Positions 45,388 through 54,278 of a DNA stretch of 64,000 bases are shown piece after piece. Below the pieces are notes generated by a model that did not search any database, was not told the DNA's origin, and saw only the letters and a program-made list of their open reading frames with translations. A program made the position numbers and the translations under genes. This stretch comes from Treponema sp. (GTDB lineage: Bacteria > Spirochaetota > Spirochaetia > Treponematales > Treponemataceae). The number at the start of each line of letters is the position of its first letter. Position 1 is the stretch's first letter. The stretch lies in NCBI GenBank assembly GCA_017934745.1, contig JAGBIY010000064.1, forward strand, positions 1 through 64,000, in the 5' to 3' direction.

Positions 45388-46461
45388 TCATTTTCTTTTC
45401 GCAATGCGCACGTTCACGCCGAGTTTCAGCAAAGAAGTCTTTATGGCGTACTCAAGCTCCGTGCGCTGGGGGTTCATCGGAAGGACGAAGTTGCGGCACT
45501 GCGTCCAAGTCTTCGTGTAAAGCTCGCCCGCGGCGGAGGCATCGACCTCCTTCTTCCAGTCGGTGAGGCTGTTTATGAAGTCGAAAATCATGTACGAGAG
45601 TTTTTTTCCAAGGCGCGCGTTCGGATTTGCGCGGACGAATTCGTCCATCTCCTTCAAGTGCATCATGTAGCTCCTCTCGAACTTTCTGTCGGCGTACATC
45701 ATGGCGCATCCTGACGGCTGGAGGTGCATGAAGACGTCGTACTCAAGGGCGGCCGAGACAATCTCGAACGAGTGGCCGCTGTTCATTATCTTCAAAAGCT
45801 CCTCCGTCAACCTTGACGGGGAAACGGACATCAGAAGATGCGCCGACTTCTTGATTTTCGAGCGGAGAGAATGCGGCATCTTGCAGCCTATCATGGACGA
45901 GAACTTGACGGCGCGGAGCATCCTCACCGGATCCTCCTCGAATATCCTGTCCAGCGGAATCACCGGCTTCAAAACCTTATTCCTTATGTCCTCGACTCCG
46001 TTCACATAGTCCACGACCTGCTCCTTTATCGGGTCGTAGTAGAGCGCGTTTATTGAAAAATCCCTTCTCTGCACGTCCTCGTCCATCGTCCCGAAATCGT
46101 TCCCGACGGAGCCTTCCGCAATCGAGCGGAACGTGGAGACCTCGAAAATCTTCTCGCCGAAAAAAACATGGACCAGGCGGAACCTCTTTCCGATTATGCG
46201 CGAATTCTTGAACAGCCTCTTTATCCTGGACGGAGTGGCCGACGTAACTATGTCAAAATCCTTCGGTGTCTTCCCGACAATCAAATCCCTCACCGCGCCG
46301 CCGACTATGTACGCGTCGTAGCCGCACCCCTTCAAATGCTCAACTATTCTGTAGGCATCCGGGTCTATCTTGTCTTTCGGGATTTCATGCTCTTCTTTTG
46401 TGTAGATTTTAGCCTTACGGACAGGCTTACCTTTTTTGTCTGTTGAATATCGATATAACAC
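45388..46461 (-). CDS. pcnB: Poly(A) polymerase / tRNA nucleotidyltransferase family protein
   Basis: 357 residues. The class II nucleotidyltransferase head is intact: YIVGGAVRDLIVGKTPKDFDI (GG motif and catalytic DxD) and RRDFSINALYYDP. RILRAVKF-like and later helices follow (FEEDPVRMLRAVKFSSM). The set resembles bacterial PcnB more than CCA-adding enzymes, but the two cannot be separated safely by eye. It adds 3' nucleotides to RNA. The start is GTG with no Shine-Dalgarno, 9 bases after a strong -10. Confidence 0.85.
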   Translation of the reverse strand: MLYRYSTDKKGKPVRKAKIYTKEEHEIPKDKIDPDAYRIVEHLKGCGYDAYIVGGAVRDLIVGKTPKDFDIVTSATPSRIKRLFKNSRIIGKRFRLVHVFFGEKIFEVSTFRSIAEGSVGNDFGTMDEDVQRRDFSINALYYDPIKEQVVDYVNGVEDIRNKVLKPVIPLDRIFEEDPVRMLRAVKFSSMIGCKMPHSLRSKIKKSAHLLMSVSPSRLTEELLKIMNSGHSFEIVSAALEYDVFMHLQPSGCAMMYADRKFERSYMMHLKEMDEFVRANPNARLGKKLSYMIFDFINSLTDWKKEVDASAAGELYTKTWTQCRNFVLPMNPQRTELEYAIKTSLLKLGVNVRIAKRK

Positions 46462-46470
46462 AATGTTGAA

Positions 46471-46499
46471 ATCATAGCGATTTAAGGTGCCTTTATCAA
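46471..46499 (-). promoter_or_regulatory. Promoter of pcnB, nine bases before its GTG
   Basis: On the minus strand TTGATA (46494-46499), 17 bases, TATGAT (46471-46476). Only 9 bases separate the -10 from the GTG start and no ribosome-binding site fits there. Confidence 0.6.
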
Positions 46500-46602
46500 T
46501 AAAATCAAAATTCTCGTCAAAGACGTATTGAGGAAGTATGATTTTCGGAATAAAATCGGGAATACTTTAATTGCCAAGAGCAATTTTTTGGAGCTACTGA
46601 AA

Positions 46603-47472
46603 ATGAAAAAAATCATCAGCGGAAAGGTCCGCGAAGTTTACGATCTTGAAGACGGAAGAATGGTCATCGTCACCACAGACAGGATTTCTGCGTTCGACGT
46701 GATTCTCCCCACGATGATAACCGACAAGGGCAAGGTCTTGAACGCCCTCTCGAATTTCTGGTTCGACCTCACGAAGGACATCGTGAAGAACCACATGATT
46801 TCCGCTGATTTGAAGGACATGCCGGCAGAGTTCCAGAAGCCGGAGTACGAGGGAAGGACAATCCTCGTCAAGAAGCTCAAGATGATTCCGTACGAGGTAA
46901 TCGTCCGCGGCTACATGTTCGGCTCCATGTACGAGGCGTACAAGAAGGGCGAGCCGTTCCTCGGACACTCTTTCGACAAGGAGTACAAGCAGGCGGAGAA
47001 GCTCGCCGAGCCTATCGTCACACCGTCCACGAAAGCGGCGGAAGGTCACGACATCAACGTCACAATCGACTACATGAAGGAAGATTTGGAGAAGATGTAT
47101 CCTGGCAAAGACCTCGGAACTAAAATCGAGAAGACGGCATTGGCAATCTACAAGAAGTGCTACGAGCACGCGTACAAGAACGGAATCATCATCGGGGACA
47201 CGAAATTCGAATTCGGCCTCGACGAGAACGGAGAGCTTGTCCTCGGCGACGAGGTGCTCACACCGGACTCAAGCCGCTTCTGGAACCTTTCGACATACAA
47301 AGTCGGAACAAGCCCGGCCAGCTACGACAAACAGTTCGTCCGCGACTGGCTCAAGGACAACAACCTCGCGGGAGACACGAACATCAAGTCGATTCCCGCC
47401 GACGTTGTGAAAAAAACATCGGATTTGTACCACGAATGCGTGGTTAAAATCACAGGCAAAGATCTGCAATAG
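46603..47472 (+). CDS. purC: Phosphoribosylaminoimidazole-succinocarboxamide synthase (SAICAR synthase)
   Basis: 289 residues from the ATG with GGAG upstream; the frame open to 46528 is not used. KKIISGKVREVYDLEDGRM, TTDRISAFDVILP and EVIVRGYMFGSMYEAYKKGE are the conserved ATP- and substrate-binding blocks, and IIGDTKFEFGLDENGELVL is the late signature. It joins aspartate to CAIR in purine synthesis. The gene is alone; no other pur gene is in the window. A strong terminator follows. Confidence 0.96.
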   Translation: MKKIISGKVREVYDLEDGRMVIVTTDRISAFDVILPTMITDKGKVLNALSNFWFDLTKDIVKNHMISADLKDMPAEFQKPEYEGRTILVKKLKMIPYEVIVRGYMFGSMYEAYKKGEPFLGHSFDKEYKQAEKLAEPIVTPSTKAAEGHDINVTIDYMKEDLEKMYPGKDLGTKIEKTALAIYKKCYEHAYKNGIIIGDTKFEFGLDENGELVLGDEVLTPDSSRFWNLSTYKVGTSPASYDKQFVRDWLKDNNLAGDTNIKSIPADVVKKTSDLYHECVVKITGKDLQ

Positions 47473-47556
47473 CCTTGTAATGTTGCAGATTTCTTTCTGA
47501 AAGCCTGTTTCATATTTTTGACCAAATTGGGCAGTGCCTTTTTTGGGTGGGAGGTA

Positions 47557-47593
47557 TCCCGGACAGTTTTTTTGGCTGTCCGGGATTTTTTTT
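47557..47593 (+). terminator. Strong rho-independent terminator after purC
   Basis: TCCCGGACAG (47557-47566) pairs perfectly with CTGTCCGGGA (47576-47585), followed by eight T. Confidence 0.95.
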
Positions 47594-47616
47594 CGCTTTT
47601 CAGTTCAAGACGGGAA

Positions 47617-49095
47617 TCAGCGGCCGCAGCCCCGGAAGAGAGCCTCGTTGTAGACTTCCACGTACCTGTCGCAGGAGGCCTTCCACGTGAAGTCCTGCGT
47701 CATCGCGCGCTTCTGCATCTTGGCGATGTGGTCCTTTCTGTTGTAGAACGCCCAGACAGCCCAGCCCACGGTGTTGTATATCGCGCTCGGAGTGAGGGAG
47801 TCGAACATGAAGCCCGTTCCGTCGCCGGTCTGCTCGTTGTAGTTCTGCACGGTGTCGGCGAGTCCGCCCGTGCGCCTGACAATCGGGAGCGTTCCGTAAA
47901 GCTCCGAATACATCTGGTTCAGTCCGCAAGGCTCGTAGGCCGACGGCATGAGGAAGAAGTCGCTGCCCGCCTCGACAAGGTGGCTGAGCTTCTCCGAATA
48001 GCCGATTTTCGCGCGGAGGTTCGGGAGCTTGGACTGGAGATTGTTTATCTCGTCCTCGCACCACCTCTCCCCGCTTCCGAGAATCACGAACTGCACGTTC
48101 ATGTCGCGGCAGATGCTGTATATAGAACCGTAGGTCGGTGCGAAGACCTCTGCGATTCCCTTCTGCGACACGAGGCGGCCGACCATGCCCACCACGGGTA
48201 CGTTCGGGTCCACAGGCAGGCCGAACGCCTTCTGCAGCTCCTCCTTGCACTTCGCCTTGCAGGACAAGTCGTCGGCGGAGAAATGGTCATCCACATACGC
48301 GTCCTTCGACGGATTCCACGTTTCAACGTCGACTCCGTTCACGATTCCCCTCACCACATCCGAGCGGACGCGGAGAAGGCCGTCGAGTCCGAAACCGCCC
48401 TCAGGAGTCTGGATTTCACGCGCGTATGTCGGGGATACGGTCGTCACCATGTCGGCGGAGGAGATTCCCGCCTGCAAAAAGTTTATGGCTCCGTTCCTCT
48501 CGAAGCCCGCCCCGTAGTAGAGGCTCCAGTCGATTCCCAAATCCGCGAACTTTTCCTTTCCATAGACTCCCTGGTAGCCCATGTTGTGGATTGTGTAGAC
48601 GCTGGCCGTCTTCGAGAACGCGGGCTGCCAGCGGCAGACATGCTTCAGGAGGACGGGGACGAGGCCGGCCGACCAGTCGTGCGCGTGCACGATGTCCGGG
48701 AACCACTGGAGCTTGTTGCAGACCTGGAAGGCTCCGTGAGCCAGAAGCGAGAACCTGTACGGATTGTCGAAGAAGTCAGGCTCGGCCTTTGTTCCGTAAA
48801 CGCCGTCGCGCCCGTAGCAGTTCTCGTGGTCGAGGAAGTAGACGTCCACCTTGGGGAAGCCGGGAAGCTTGGCAGTGTAGACCTCCGTCCACTCCTGCCC
48901 CTGCCCGACGGGGACGCCCAACGGACCTTCGAGCGGGGTCAGCTTCTTCCTGTCGATTTTGTAGTACCTCGGCATGACAATCTTGACCTCATGCCCCATA
49001 AGGCTCAAGTTCCCGGCCAAAGCGGAAACAGCGTCGGCAAGTCCGCCAGTCTTCGCGAAAGGCACAGCCTCCGCGCTCACCATCATTATTTTCAT
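47617..49095 (-). CDS. glgA: Glycogen synthase
   Basis: 492 residues from the ATG with AGGAG upstream; longer frames to 49236 are not used. MKIMMVSAEAVPFAKTGGLA contains the ADP-glucose-binding KTGGL. IVHAHDWSAGLVPVLLK and SAYEPCGLNQMYSELYGTLP are the GT5 conserved blocks with the catalytic Glu. It extends alpha-1,4-glucan from ADP-glucose in the cytoplasm. No other glg gene lies nearby. The aminotransferase gene ends 53 bases upstream in the same direction as transcription. Confidence 0.95.
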   Translation of the reverse strand: MKIMMVSAEAVPFAKTGGLADAVSALAGNLSLMGHEVKIVMPRYYKIDRKKLTPLEGPLGVPVGQGQEWTEVYTAKLPGFPKVDVYFLDHENCYGRDGVYGTKAEPDFFDNPYRFSLLAHGAFQVCNKLQWFPDIVHAHDWSAGLVPVLLKHVCRWQPAFSKTASVYTIHNMGYQGVYGKEKFADLGIDWSLYYGAGFERNGAINFLQAGISSADMVTTVSPTYAREIQTPEGGFGLDGLLRVRSDVVRGIVNGVDVETWNPSKDAYVDDHFSADDLSCKAKCKEELQKAFGLPVDPNVPVVGMVGRLVSQKGIAEVFAPTYGSIYSICRDMNVQFVILGSGERWCEDEINNLQSKLPNLRAKIGYSEKLSHLVEAGSDFFLMPSAYEPCGLNQMYSELYGTLPIVRRTGGLADTVQNYNEQTGDGTGFMFDSLTPSAIYNTVGWAVWAFYNRKDHIAKMQKRAMTQDFTWKASCDRYVEVYNEALFRGCGR

Positions 49096-49148
49096 TTTGA
49101 TTCTCCTTTCCGCCAGCAAAAAGGCGGACGCTATAAAAAACTCAAGAA

Positions 49149-50342
49149 CTATTCGATTTCCCTCATTGCCTCGACGAACGCCCTCTCGGAATTGACGATT
49201 GAGGACTCGGAGACGCAGTACGCCAGGCGGAACCATCCCTTGCCGCCGAATCCGTTCCCCGGAGCGCCGAGTATGAGGTGCTTCTTCAGATGCTCGCAGA
49301 ACGCGCCATCATCGCCGTGGAAGGAGTCGGGCACCTTGCAGAAGAGGTAGAAGGCGCCGTCCGGGCGCGCGTACTTGATTCCGGCCTTGTCCAATATCGC
49401 CATGAGCTTGTCGCGCCTGTTCTTGTACGAAGAGTAGTCGACCTCGGCGTCCCACGACTTGGCGACGACCTTCTGGAAAAACGCGGGAGCGTTCACGCAG
49501 CCGAGTATGCGGAGGGAGAAGACGACGGCGCGGACAACGTCGGAGGCGTCCGGGCAGTTCGGGCTGACCGCGACATAGCCGATTCTCTCGCCCGGAATGG
49601 AGAGATCCTTGGCGAACGAAGTCACGACGATGCAGGAGTCGTAGAACTGGAAAGCCGGAGGAACCTCCACCCCGTCGTACGTTATCGCCCTGTACGGCTC
49701 GTCGCAAATCAGGTACGGAAAACGGCCGGTCCTCTTTCCGTGCTCGCAAAGCGCGTCTGAGAGGCTACGCAGATCCGACTCGGAATACACCTTTCCAGTC
49801 GGATTGTTCGGAGTGTTGATTAGAACGGCGGCTGTCCTTTCAGTGAGGGCGGACCTTATCGCATCCACGTCGAGGGAGAAGTCCGCCTTTGTCGGCACTT
49901 CCACGAGGACGCCCTGATGGTTCCTCACATGGTTTCTGTACTCGGAGAAGAACGGAGAGGGAACGACGACCTCGTCCCCAGGAGAGAGAATGGCCTTGAA
50001 GACGCAGTTCAACGCGGAAGCGGCACCCACTGTCATCACCACGTTGTCGCCGGAGATTTGAATCCCCTGCTCCTTCGAGACCTTCTTGGCCATGGCCTCC
50101 CTGACGAACGGATAACCTGCGTTGGGCATGTATCCGTGGCAACCGTGCGAAGTGTCGGCGGCGACCTCGCGGATCGCTTCGAGAACCTTCAAAGGCGGAT
50201 CCAAATCCGGATTTCCAAGGCTGAAATCGAAGACATTGTCAGGGCCGTGAACCTTCTTGAGCTGTATGCCTTCCTCGAACATTTTCCTTATCACCGATGA
50301 ACTTTTGCTGTCCATCAATTCTTTCATATATGGTGCTATCAT
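49149..50342 (-). CDS. PLP-dependent class I/II aminotransferase
   Basis: 397 residues with fold-type I layout. FDFSLGNPDLDPP near the start, VLINTPNNPTGKVY, ICDEPYRAITYDG and VTSFAKDLSIPGERIGYVA are visible; the Lys in FAKDLS forms the Schiff base with PLP, and GWFRLAYCV holds the carboxylate-binding Arg. Substrate specificity (aspartate, alanine or aromatic) cannot be fixed from these motifs. The first ATG at 50342 and another at 50327 are both possible starts. Confidence 0.9.
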   Translation of the reverse strand: MIAPYMKELMDSKSSSVIRKMFEEGIQLKKVHGPDNVFDFSLGNPDLDPPLKVLEAIREVAADTSHGCHGYMPNAGYPFVREAMAKKVSKEQGIQISGDNVVMTVGAASALNCVFKAILSPGDEVVVPSPFFSEYRNHVRNHQGVLVEVPTKADFSLDVDAIRSALTERTAAVLINTPNNPTGKVYSESDLRSLSDALCEHGKRTGRFPYLICDEPYRAITYDGVEVPPAFQFYDSCIVVTSFAKDLSIPGERIGYVAVSPNCPDASDVVRAVVFSLRILGCVNAPAFFQKVVAKSWDAEVDYSSYKNRRDKLMAILDKAGIKYARPDGAFYLFCKVPDSFHGDDGAFCEHLKKHLILGAPGNGFGGKGWFRLAYCVSESSIVNSERAFVEAMREIE

Positions 50343-50463
50343 GATTCGTCAATTATACACCGATTCCGCCAGTTTTTTTCAAAATTCAGGACGGAGGGAA
50401 ATGTTGAAATCATGCCTTTTTTGAATTAATGTCGAAAAAAGAAAAAAACAGCAGGAAAACAGA

Positions 50464-51300
50464 ATGAAGGGAACAACGAAACTGAAAAAGGCTCTGGCGG
50501 CGGCCATGATGGCGGCGGCTCTCGGAGTCTGGGCGGAGGAAGGAGAGGCTGCGACGCGCATGAAAATCGACTGGAACGCGACATTCAACGAGAGGCTCAG
50601 CGACAGCGACAAAATGACGCTGGAGAACGGCGGCGTTGTGCTCAGAAGCGTAAGCTCGATGAAGAAGCTCTGCGTGAAAAAAGACGCCGGCATGGTGTCG
50701 AAGCTCGTCGTGGAGCCGATGTCCGAGAAGGTAAAGTCCGGCTACATAGCGGAGATAATCAACTTCAGGCCGTACAAGGGGAACGAGGACCTCATCGAGC
50801 GCATAAACGAGGCGATGTCCGACTTCCTCTCGTACACCGACATACAGTTCTTCTCGGAGCGTCACCAAAGGTACTTTCCCCTCTACAACTACGCGGAAGT
50901 GACGGGTACGAAGGTCGAGGGGAACAAGACCACGATATCGGAGATTCTTGAGATGTCGATGTTCGGAAGGTTCCACTCGGAGATAACGGTGGAGAACAAC
51001 GGAGACCATTTCCTCTACAAGCTCAAGAACACGGACAAGCTCAAGTTCAAGGGGCTGATAACCGTCATCAAGCCGGAGGGGATGTGCTCGGTCGTGGCGG
51101 TGTTCAGGACTGGGGAGAACTGGATGATATACGCGGTCGGGGGGGCGAACATCGTGCGCATCCCGATAGTGAACATGAGGGCGGAGCCTGCGTTCACAAG
51201 CCGCGTCAAGGCGTTCGCGGACTTCGTGTTCAAGAAGATTGACAAGACGGGGACGCTGAAGGAATCCACCGTGGACAAGAGCGACGCCTCGGACGAGTGA
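50464..51300 (+). CDS. Exported protein of unknown function (possibly DUF6675)
   Basis: 278 residues with a signal peptide (LKKALAAAMMAAALGVWAEE). The mature part is about 250 residues of mixed alpha/beta: RLSDSDKMTLENGGVVLRS, ERINEAMSDFLSYTDIQFF, EITVENNGDHFLYKLKN. It reads like a treponemal family that I associate with DUF6675, but this is from memory only. The Shine-Dalgarno AGGAAAACAG precedes the ATG. It converges with the RluA-like gene, 15 bases apart. Confidence 0.6.
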   Translation: MKGTTKLKKALAAAMMAAALGVWAEEGEAATRMKIDWNATFNERLSDSDKMTLENGGVVLRSVSSMKKLCVKKDAGMVSKLVVEPMSEKVKSGYIAEIINFRPYKGNEDLIERINEAMSDFLSYTDIQFFSERHQRYFPLYNYAEVTGTKVEGNKTTISEILEMSMFGRFHSEITVENNGDHFLYKLKNTDKLKFKGLITVIKPEGMCSVVAVFRTGENWMIYAVGGANIVRIPIVNMRAEPAFTSRVKAFADFVFKKIDKTGTLKESTVDKSDASDE

Positions 51301-51315
51301 GGGCTGGGCCTGCAG

Positions 51316-52074
51316 TCAGACCTCGAACGAGAATCCGGGGAATTCGATTTTGAAGGCGCAGAAGTCGAACGGAAGGCGCGCCGGGTCCGCACCGGGAGAG
51401 ATGGAATCCCTGAAAGCCGGATTGTAGAGCGGGTCGTTCCTGACGGGGATTCCGCACCACGCCAGATGGCAGCGCACCTGGTGGCGGTAGCCCGATGTTA
51501 TGGAGCAGACCGCCTCGGACATTGAGACGAGCTTTATCGATGTCGAGTACAGCTTTCCGCCACCCTTCCTGGAAGCCGACCGCCCCGAACAGGCGGTGAC
51601 CGGGCGCACCTGGGAGCCTTTCGGCCCGAACGGACGGAAAGAGCTTTCCGCCAGGAATTCCGAGCCGACGGAGGGGACGGCTGGACACGGAGGAAAGCCT
51701 CCGAGTTTTTCCGCGCACGAACCAACAAAAGCCACACCCGCCCTGTACCATTTTTTGAAAAGCCCCTTCGACTGGACATCCTGCAGATAGTCGAAAAAAG
51801 ACTGGTCAGTCGCGACAAGGACAAGCCCGCTCGTTCCGGTGTCGATTCTGTGGACAAGCCCTCTCTCAACACCCTTGCGCCCGACGACGGACGAAGCCTC
51901 CGGAAAAAGCGACGCAACCCTCGTGAGCGCGCTGTCATCCCCGTCAAAGAGAGGAGCGGAAGGCAAGCCGCCCGGCTTGTAGACAACGGCGAAAGGCTCG
52001 CCCAGTGTCGGCCGGTGCAATATTCCAAGCCCAGCCTTCATGTCGAAGCGGGAACCGTCAAGCATCGAATCCAT
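51316..52074 (-). CDS. Short RluA-like pseudouridine synthase without S4 domain
   Basis: 252 residues. FAVVYKPGGLPSAPLF and the catalytic block LVHRIDTGTSGLVLVA are clear, and SGYRHQVRCHLAWCGIPVRND is the late conserved block. No S4 domain. A longer central insert (SVGSEFLAESSFRPFGPKGS) differs from the tandem neighbour. It starts directly after the stop of the RluD-like gene, so the pair is cotranscribed and probably coupled. The RNA target is unknown. Confidence 0.85.
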   Translation of the reverse strand: MDSMLDGSRFDMKAGLGILHRPTLGEPFAVVYKPGGLPSAPLFDGDDSALTRVASLFPEASSVVGRKGVERGLVHRIDTGTSGLVLVATDQSFFDYLQDVQSKGLFKKWYRAGVAFVGSCAEKLGGFPPCPAVPSVGSEFLAESSFRPFGPKGSQVRPVTACSGRSASRKGGGKLYSTSIKLVSMSEAVCSITSGYRHQVRCHLAWCGIPVRNDPLYNPAFRDSISPGADPARLPFDFCAFKIEFPGFSFEV

Positions 52075-53034
52075 CTATCGAATCCTCCTGAATTTCAAGT
52101 GCAGCGCCTTCATGACCTTCCTGAACCTAGGCGGAACCGGAGCCTTGAACACGCTCCATTCCCTTTGGCCCGGAAGCCGAATCTTGAGGACATAAGAGTG
52201 GAGCATGAGCGTCGCCCCCCTGAAAAAGCCCCCCGGCTTTCCATAAACGGGGTCCCCGAGGACAGGGCATCCGATGTGCTTCATGTGGACGCGGATTTGG
52301 TGGGTACGCCCGGTCTTTATGCGGACGCGGAAGAGGGAGTACGTCTCCCCCCCACGCTCGTACACGCCGACGCACTGGTAAATCGAACAGGCGAATTTTC
52401 CCTGCCCTCCGACATCGGCCGCCTTGAATTTCTTCCTGTCGCGAGTGTCGCGGACAATGTTCGTCTCGATTCTCCCGGACATGTCTTTCGGACGGCCGAC
52501 GCAGATGACGATGTACTCCTTCTGCAGAAGCCTGTGGTCGAGGAACTGCGCGTGAAGCCACTCCTCGCTCCCCCTGTTCCTTGCGGTGATGATGAGGCCG
52601 GACGTGTCCTTGTCCAGCCTGTGCACGATTCCGGGGCGGAGCGCGGCGGCCTCTCCGTCCGTGCCGATTTTTCCGCGCCCCCACCTGAAAAGCAGGGCGT
52701 TCACGAGAGTCCCCGTCCAATTTCCGCACGCAGGATGGGTCACCATCCCCTGCCTCTTGTTCACTACGGTCACGTTCTCGTCCTCGTACACGATGTCGAG
52801 CGGAATGTCCTCTGGCTCGATGTCGTCGGGCACGCTGTCCTCCCAGTCGAACGAAATCACATCCCCAGCGGAAACCTTTGTCGAGAGCTTTGCCTTTTTC
52901 CCGTTCACCTCGATGGAATCCACACCGCTCTTCAGGCGGGACCTGTTCATTCCGCCATCCACCGACGCCATGAATTTGTCGAGGCGGACGCTTCCCGAAA
53001 AACCAGCTGGAACTTCAACGCTAAAAGACGGCAT
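52075..53034 (-). CDS. RluD-type 23S rRNA pseudouridine synthase
   Basis: 319 residues. An N-terminal S4 domain (GSVRLDKFMASVDGGMNRSR, GVDSIEVNGKKAKLS) precedes VTVVNKRQGMVTHPACGNW, the catalytic HRLDKDTSGLIITARN, and RIKTGRTHQIRVHMKHIGCP. The gene overlaps the upstream membrane protein gene by 14 bases and abuts the downstream RluA-like gene. RluD modifies helix 69 of 23S rRNA in other bacteria; RluC-type specificity cannot be excluded. Confidence 0.92.
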   Translation of the reverse strand: MPSFSVEVPAGFSGSVRLDKFMASVDGGMNRSRLKSGVDSIEVNGKKAKLSTKVSAGDVISFDWEDSVPDDIEPEDIPLDIVYEDENVTVVNKRQGMVTHPACGNWTGTLVNALLFRWGRGKIGTDGEAAALRPGIVHRLDKDTSGLIITARNRGSEEWLHAQFLDHRLLQKEYIVICVGRPKDMSGRIETNIVRDTRDRKKFKAADVGGQGKFACSIYQCVGVYERGGETYSLFRVRIKTGRTHQIRVHMKHIGCPVLGDPVYGKPGGFFRGATLMLHSYVLKIRLPGQREWSVFKAPVPPRFRKVMKALHLKFRRIR

Positions 53035-53551
53035 TCTGCACGACCCCCTCTATGAGATAAGAATCATCCCCCCTGTCCGGCCTCGGCGGCGGCTCGACAT
53101 CCCCGTCCGGCATTCCGCCCTCCTCAACAGCGGACGAGCGCGGAACGACTTTCAACGCGCCCTCGTCCACAGGGGAATTTCTCCTGGACGACGCGCGCTT
53201 GACGAGGTTCACCGCCAAATCGAACAGGCCGAGCCCCAGGCAGATTCCGCCGGCCATAGCTATTATCTTCTTCTTGTCCGACTCGGTGAAGTCGTCTGTG
53301 TTCGTGCTCATCGGATTCCTGAATTCCCCGTACACCGCCATCGAGTAGCCCAAAGTCGTCCACAGCGTCACGAACGGGACTGAGCCGAGCATTATTATCT
53401 CCGTGCGCCTGAGGTCCTTCGACCACTGGGGAAACTGGATATCGTCGTATGTCGAGGAGGAAGACGAGGAAGAATCGGCGGAGAAGGCGGAAAAAGGATG
53501 GAAGAACAAAGCGAGACAGACAACCGCGTAAACGGCACCCCTGCCCCTCAT
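53021..53551 (-). CDS. Exported or membrane protein of unknown function
   Basis: 176 residues. A signal peptide (VYAVVCLALFFHPFSAFSA) is followed by a Ser run, then two possible membrane helices (IIMLGSVPFVTLWTTLGYSM and IAMAGGICLGLGLFDLAVNL) and a polar, Pro-rich tail (DGDVEPPPRPDRGDDSY). No family was recognised. It overlaps yggS by 4 bases and the RluD gene by 14, so translation is tightly coupled within the operon. Confidence 0.65.
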   Translation of the reverse strand: MRGRGAVYAVVCLALFFHPFSAFSADSSSSSSSTYDDIQFPQWSKDLRRTEIIMLGSVPFVTLWTTLGYSMAVYGEFRNPMSTNTDDFTESDKKKIIAMAGGICLGLGLFDLAVNLVKRASSRRNSPVDEGALKVVPRSSAVEEGGMPDGDVEPPPRPDRGDDSYLIEGVVQNAVF

Positions 53552-54255
53552 TTCGAATAGTCCCTTTCGCCGAATATGGCGGTTCCGATGCGGACGATTG
53601 TCGCCCCCTCCTCTATCGCGATTCCATAGTCGCCGCTCATCCCCATGGAAAGTTCCTCCAGGGAGAGCGACGGAAATTCAGAGGCCATCCTGTCGCGGAG
53701 AAGCCTGAGACAAGAGAAGGAAGCCCTGACGAGCCCCTCGTCGTCCGTGTTCGGGGCCATCGTCATGAACCCGCGGGGAACGACGTGCGGATACCGCCCG
53801 GAAGCGAACGCGGAGAGCATTCCCCTCACCTCGTCCTCGCTCCTGAAACCAGACTTCGACTCCTCGCCTGTGTGCACTTCCAGAAGGGCATCGACCGTCT
53901 TGCCGATTTTTGCGCACTGCTTCTCCATCTCGTCCGCAAGCTCGATTCTGTCCAGAGACTCTATACACGAGGCCACGCGCACGGCCTCCTTGACCTTGTT
54001 CCGCTGCAGCGAGCCTATGATGTGCAGGTCTGCGTCCACGCCCCCAGCCCTCACCTCGTCGAACTTGGCGGCGGCCTCCTGCACCCTGTTCTCCCCGAAA
54101 AGCGTCTGCCCGGCCGCGACGGCCTCAAGCACGGCAGAAGCCGGATGGAACTTGCTCACAGCGACAAGCCTCACGTCCCCCGGATTTCTTCCGGCTTTCG
54201 ATGCGGCTTCCGCAATCGATGCCCTGACTCTCTCAATGTTCTCTTTGACGCTCAT
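53548..54255 (-). CDS. yggS: YggS-family pyridoxal phosphate homeostasis protein
   Basis: 235 residues from the ATG with GGAGG eight bases upstream; longer frames are not used. VRLVAVSKFHPASAVLEAV holds the PLP-binding Lys, and LFGENRVQEAAAKFDEV, LHIIGSLQRNKV and SMGMSGDYGIAIEEGATIVR are the family blocks. The protein stores and delivers PLP in the cytoplasm. It begins 23 bases after rsmA ends and overlaps the next gene by 4 bases. Confidence 0.95.
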   Translation of the reverse strand: MSVKENIERVRASIAEAASKAGRNPGDVRLVAVSKFHPASAVLEAVAAGQTLFGENRVQEAAAKFDEVRAGGVDADLHIIGSLQRNKVKEAVRVASCIESLDRIELADEMEKQCAKIGKTVDALLEVHTGEESKSGFRSEDEVRGMLSAFASGRYPHVVPRGFMTMAPNTDDEGLVRASFSCLRLLRDRMASEFPSLSLEELSMGMSGDYGIAIEEGATIVRIGTAIFGERDYSK

Positions 54256-54278
54256 ACGACACCTCCATTCAAAGCGAC

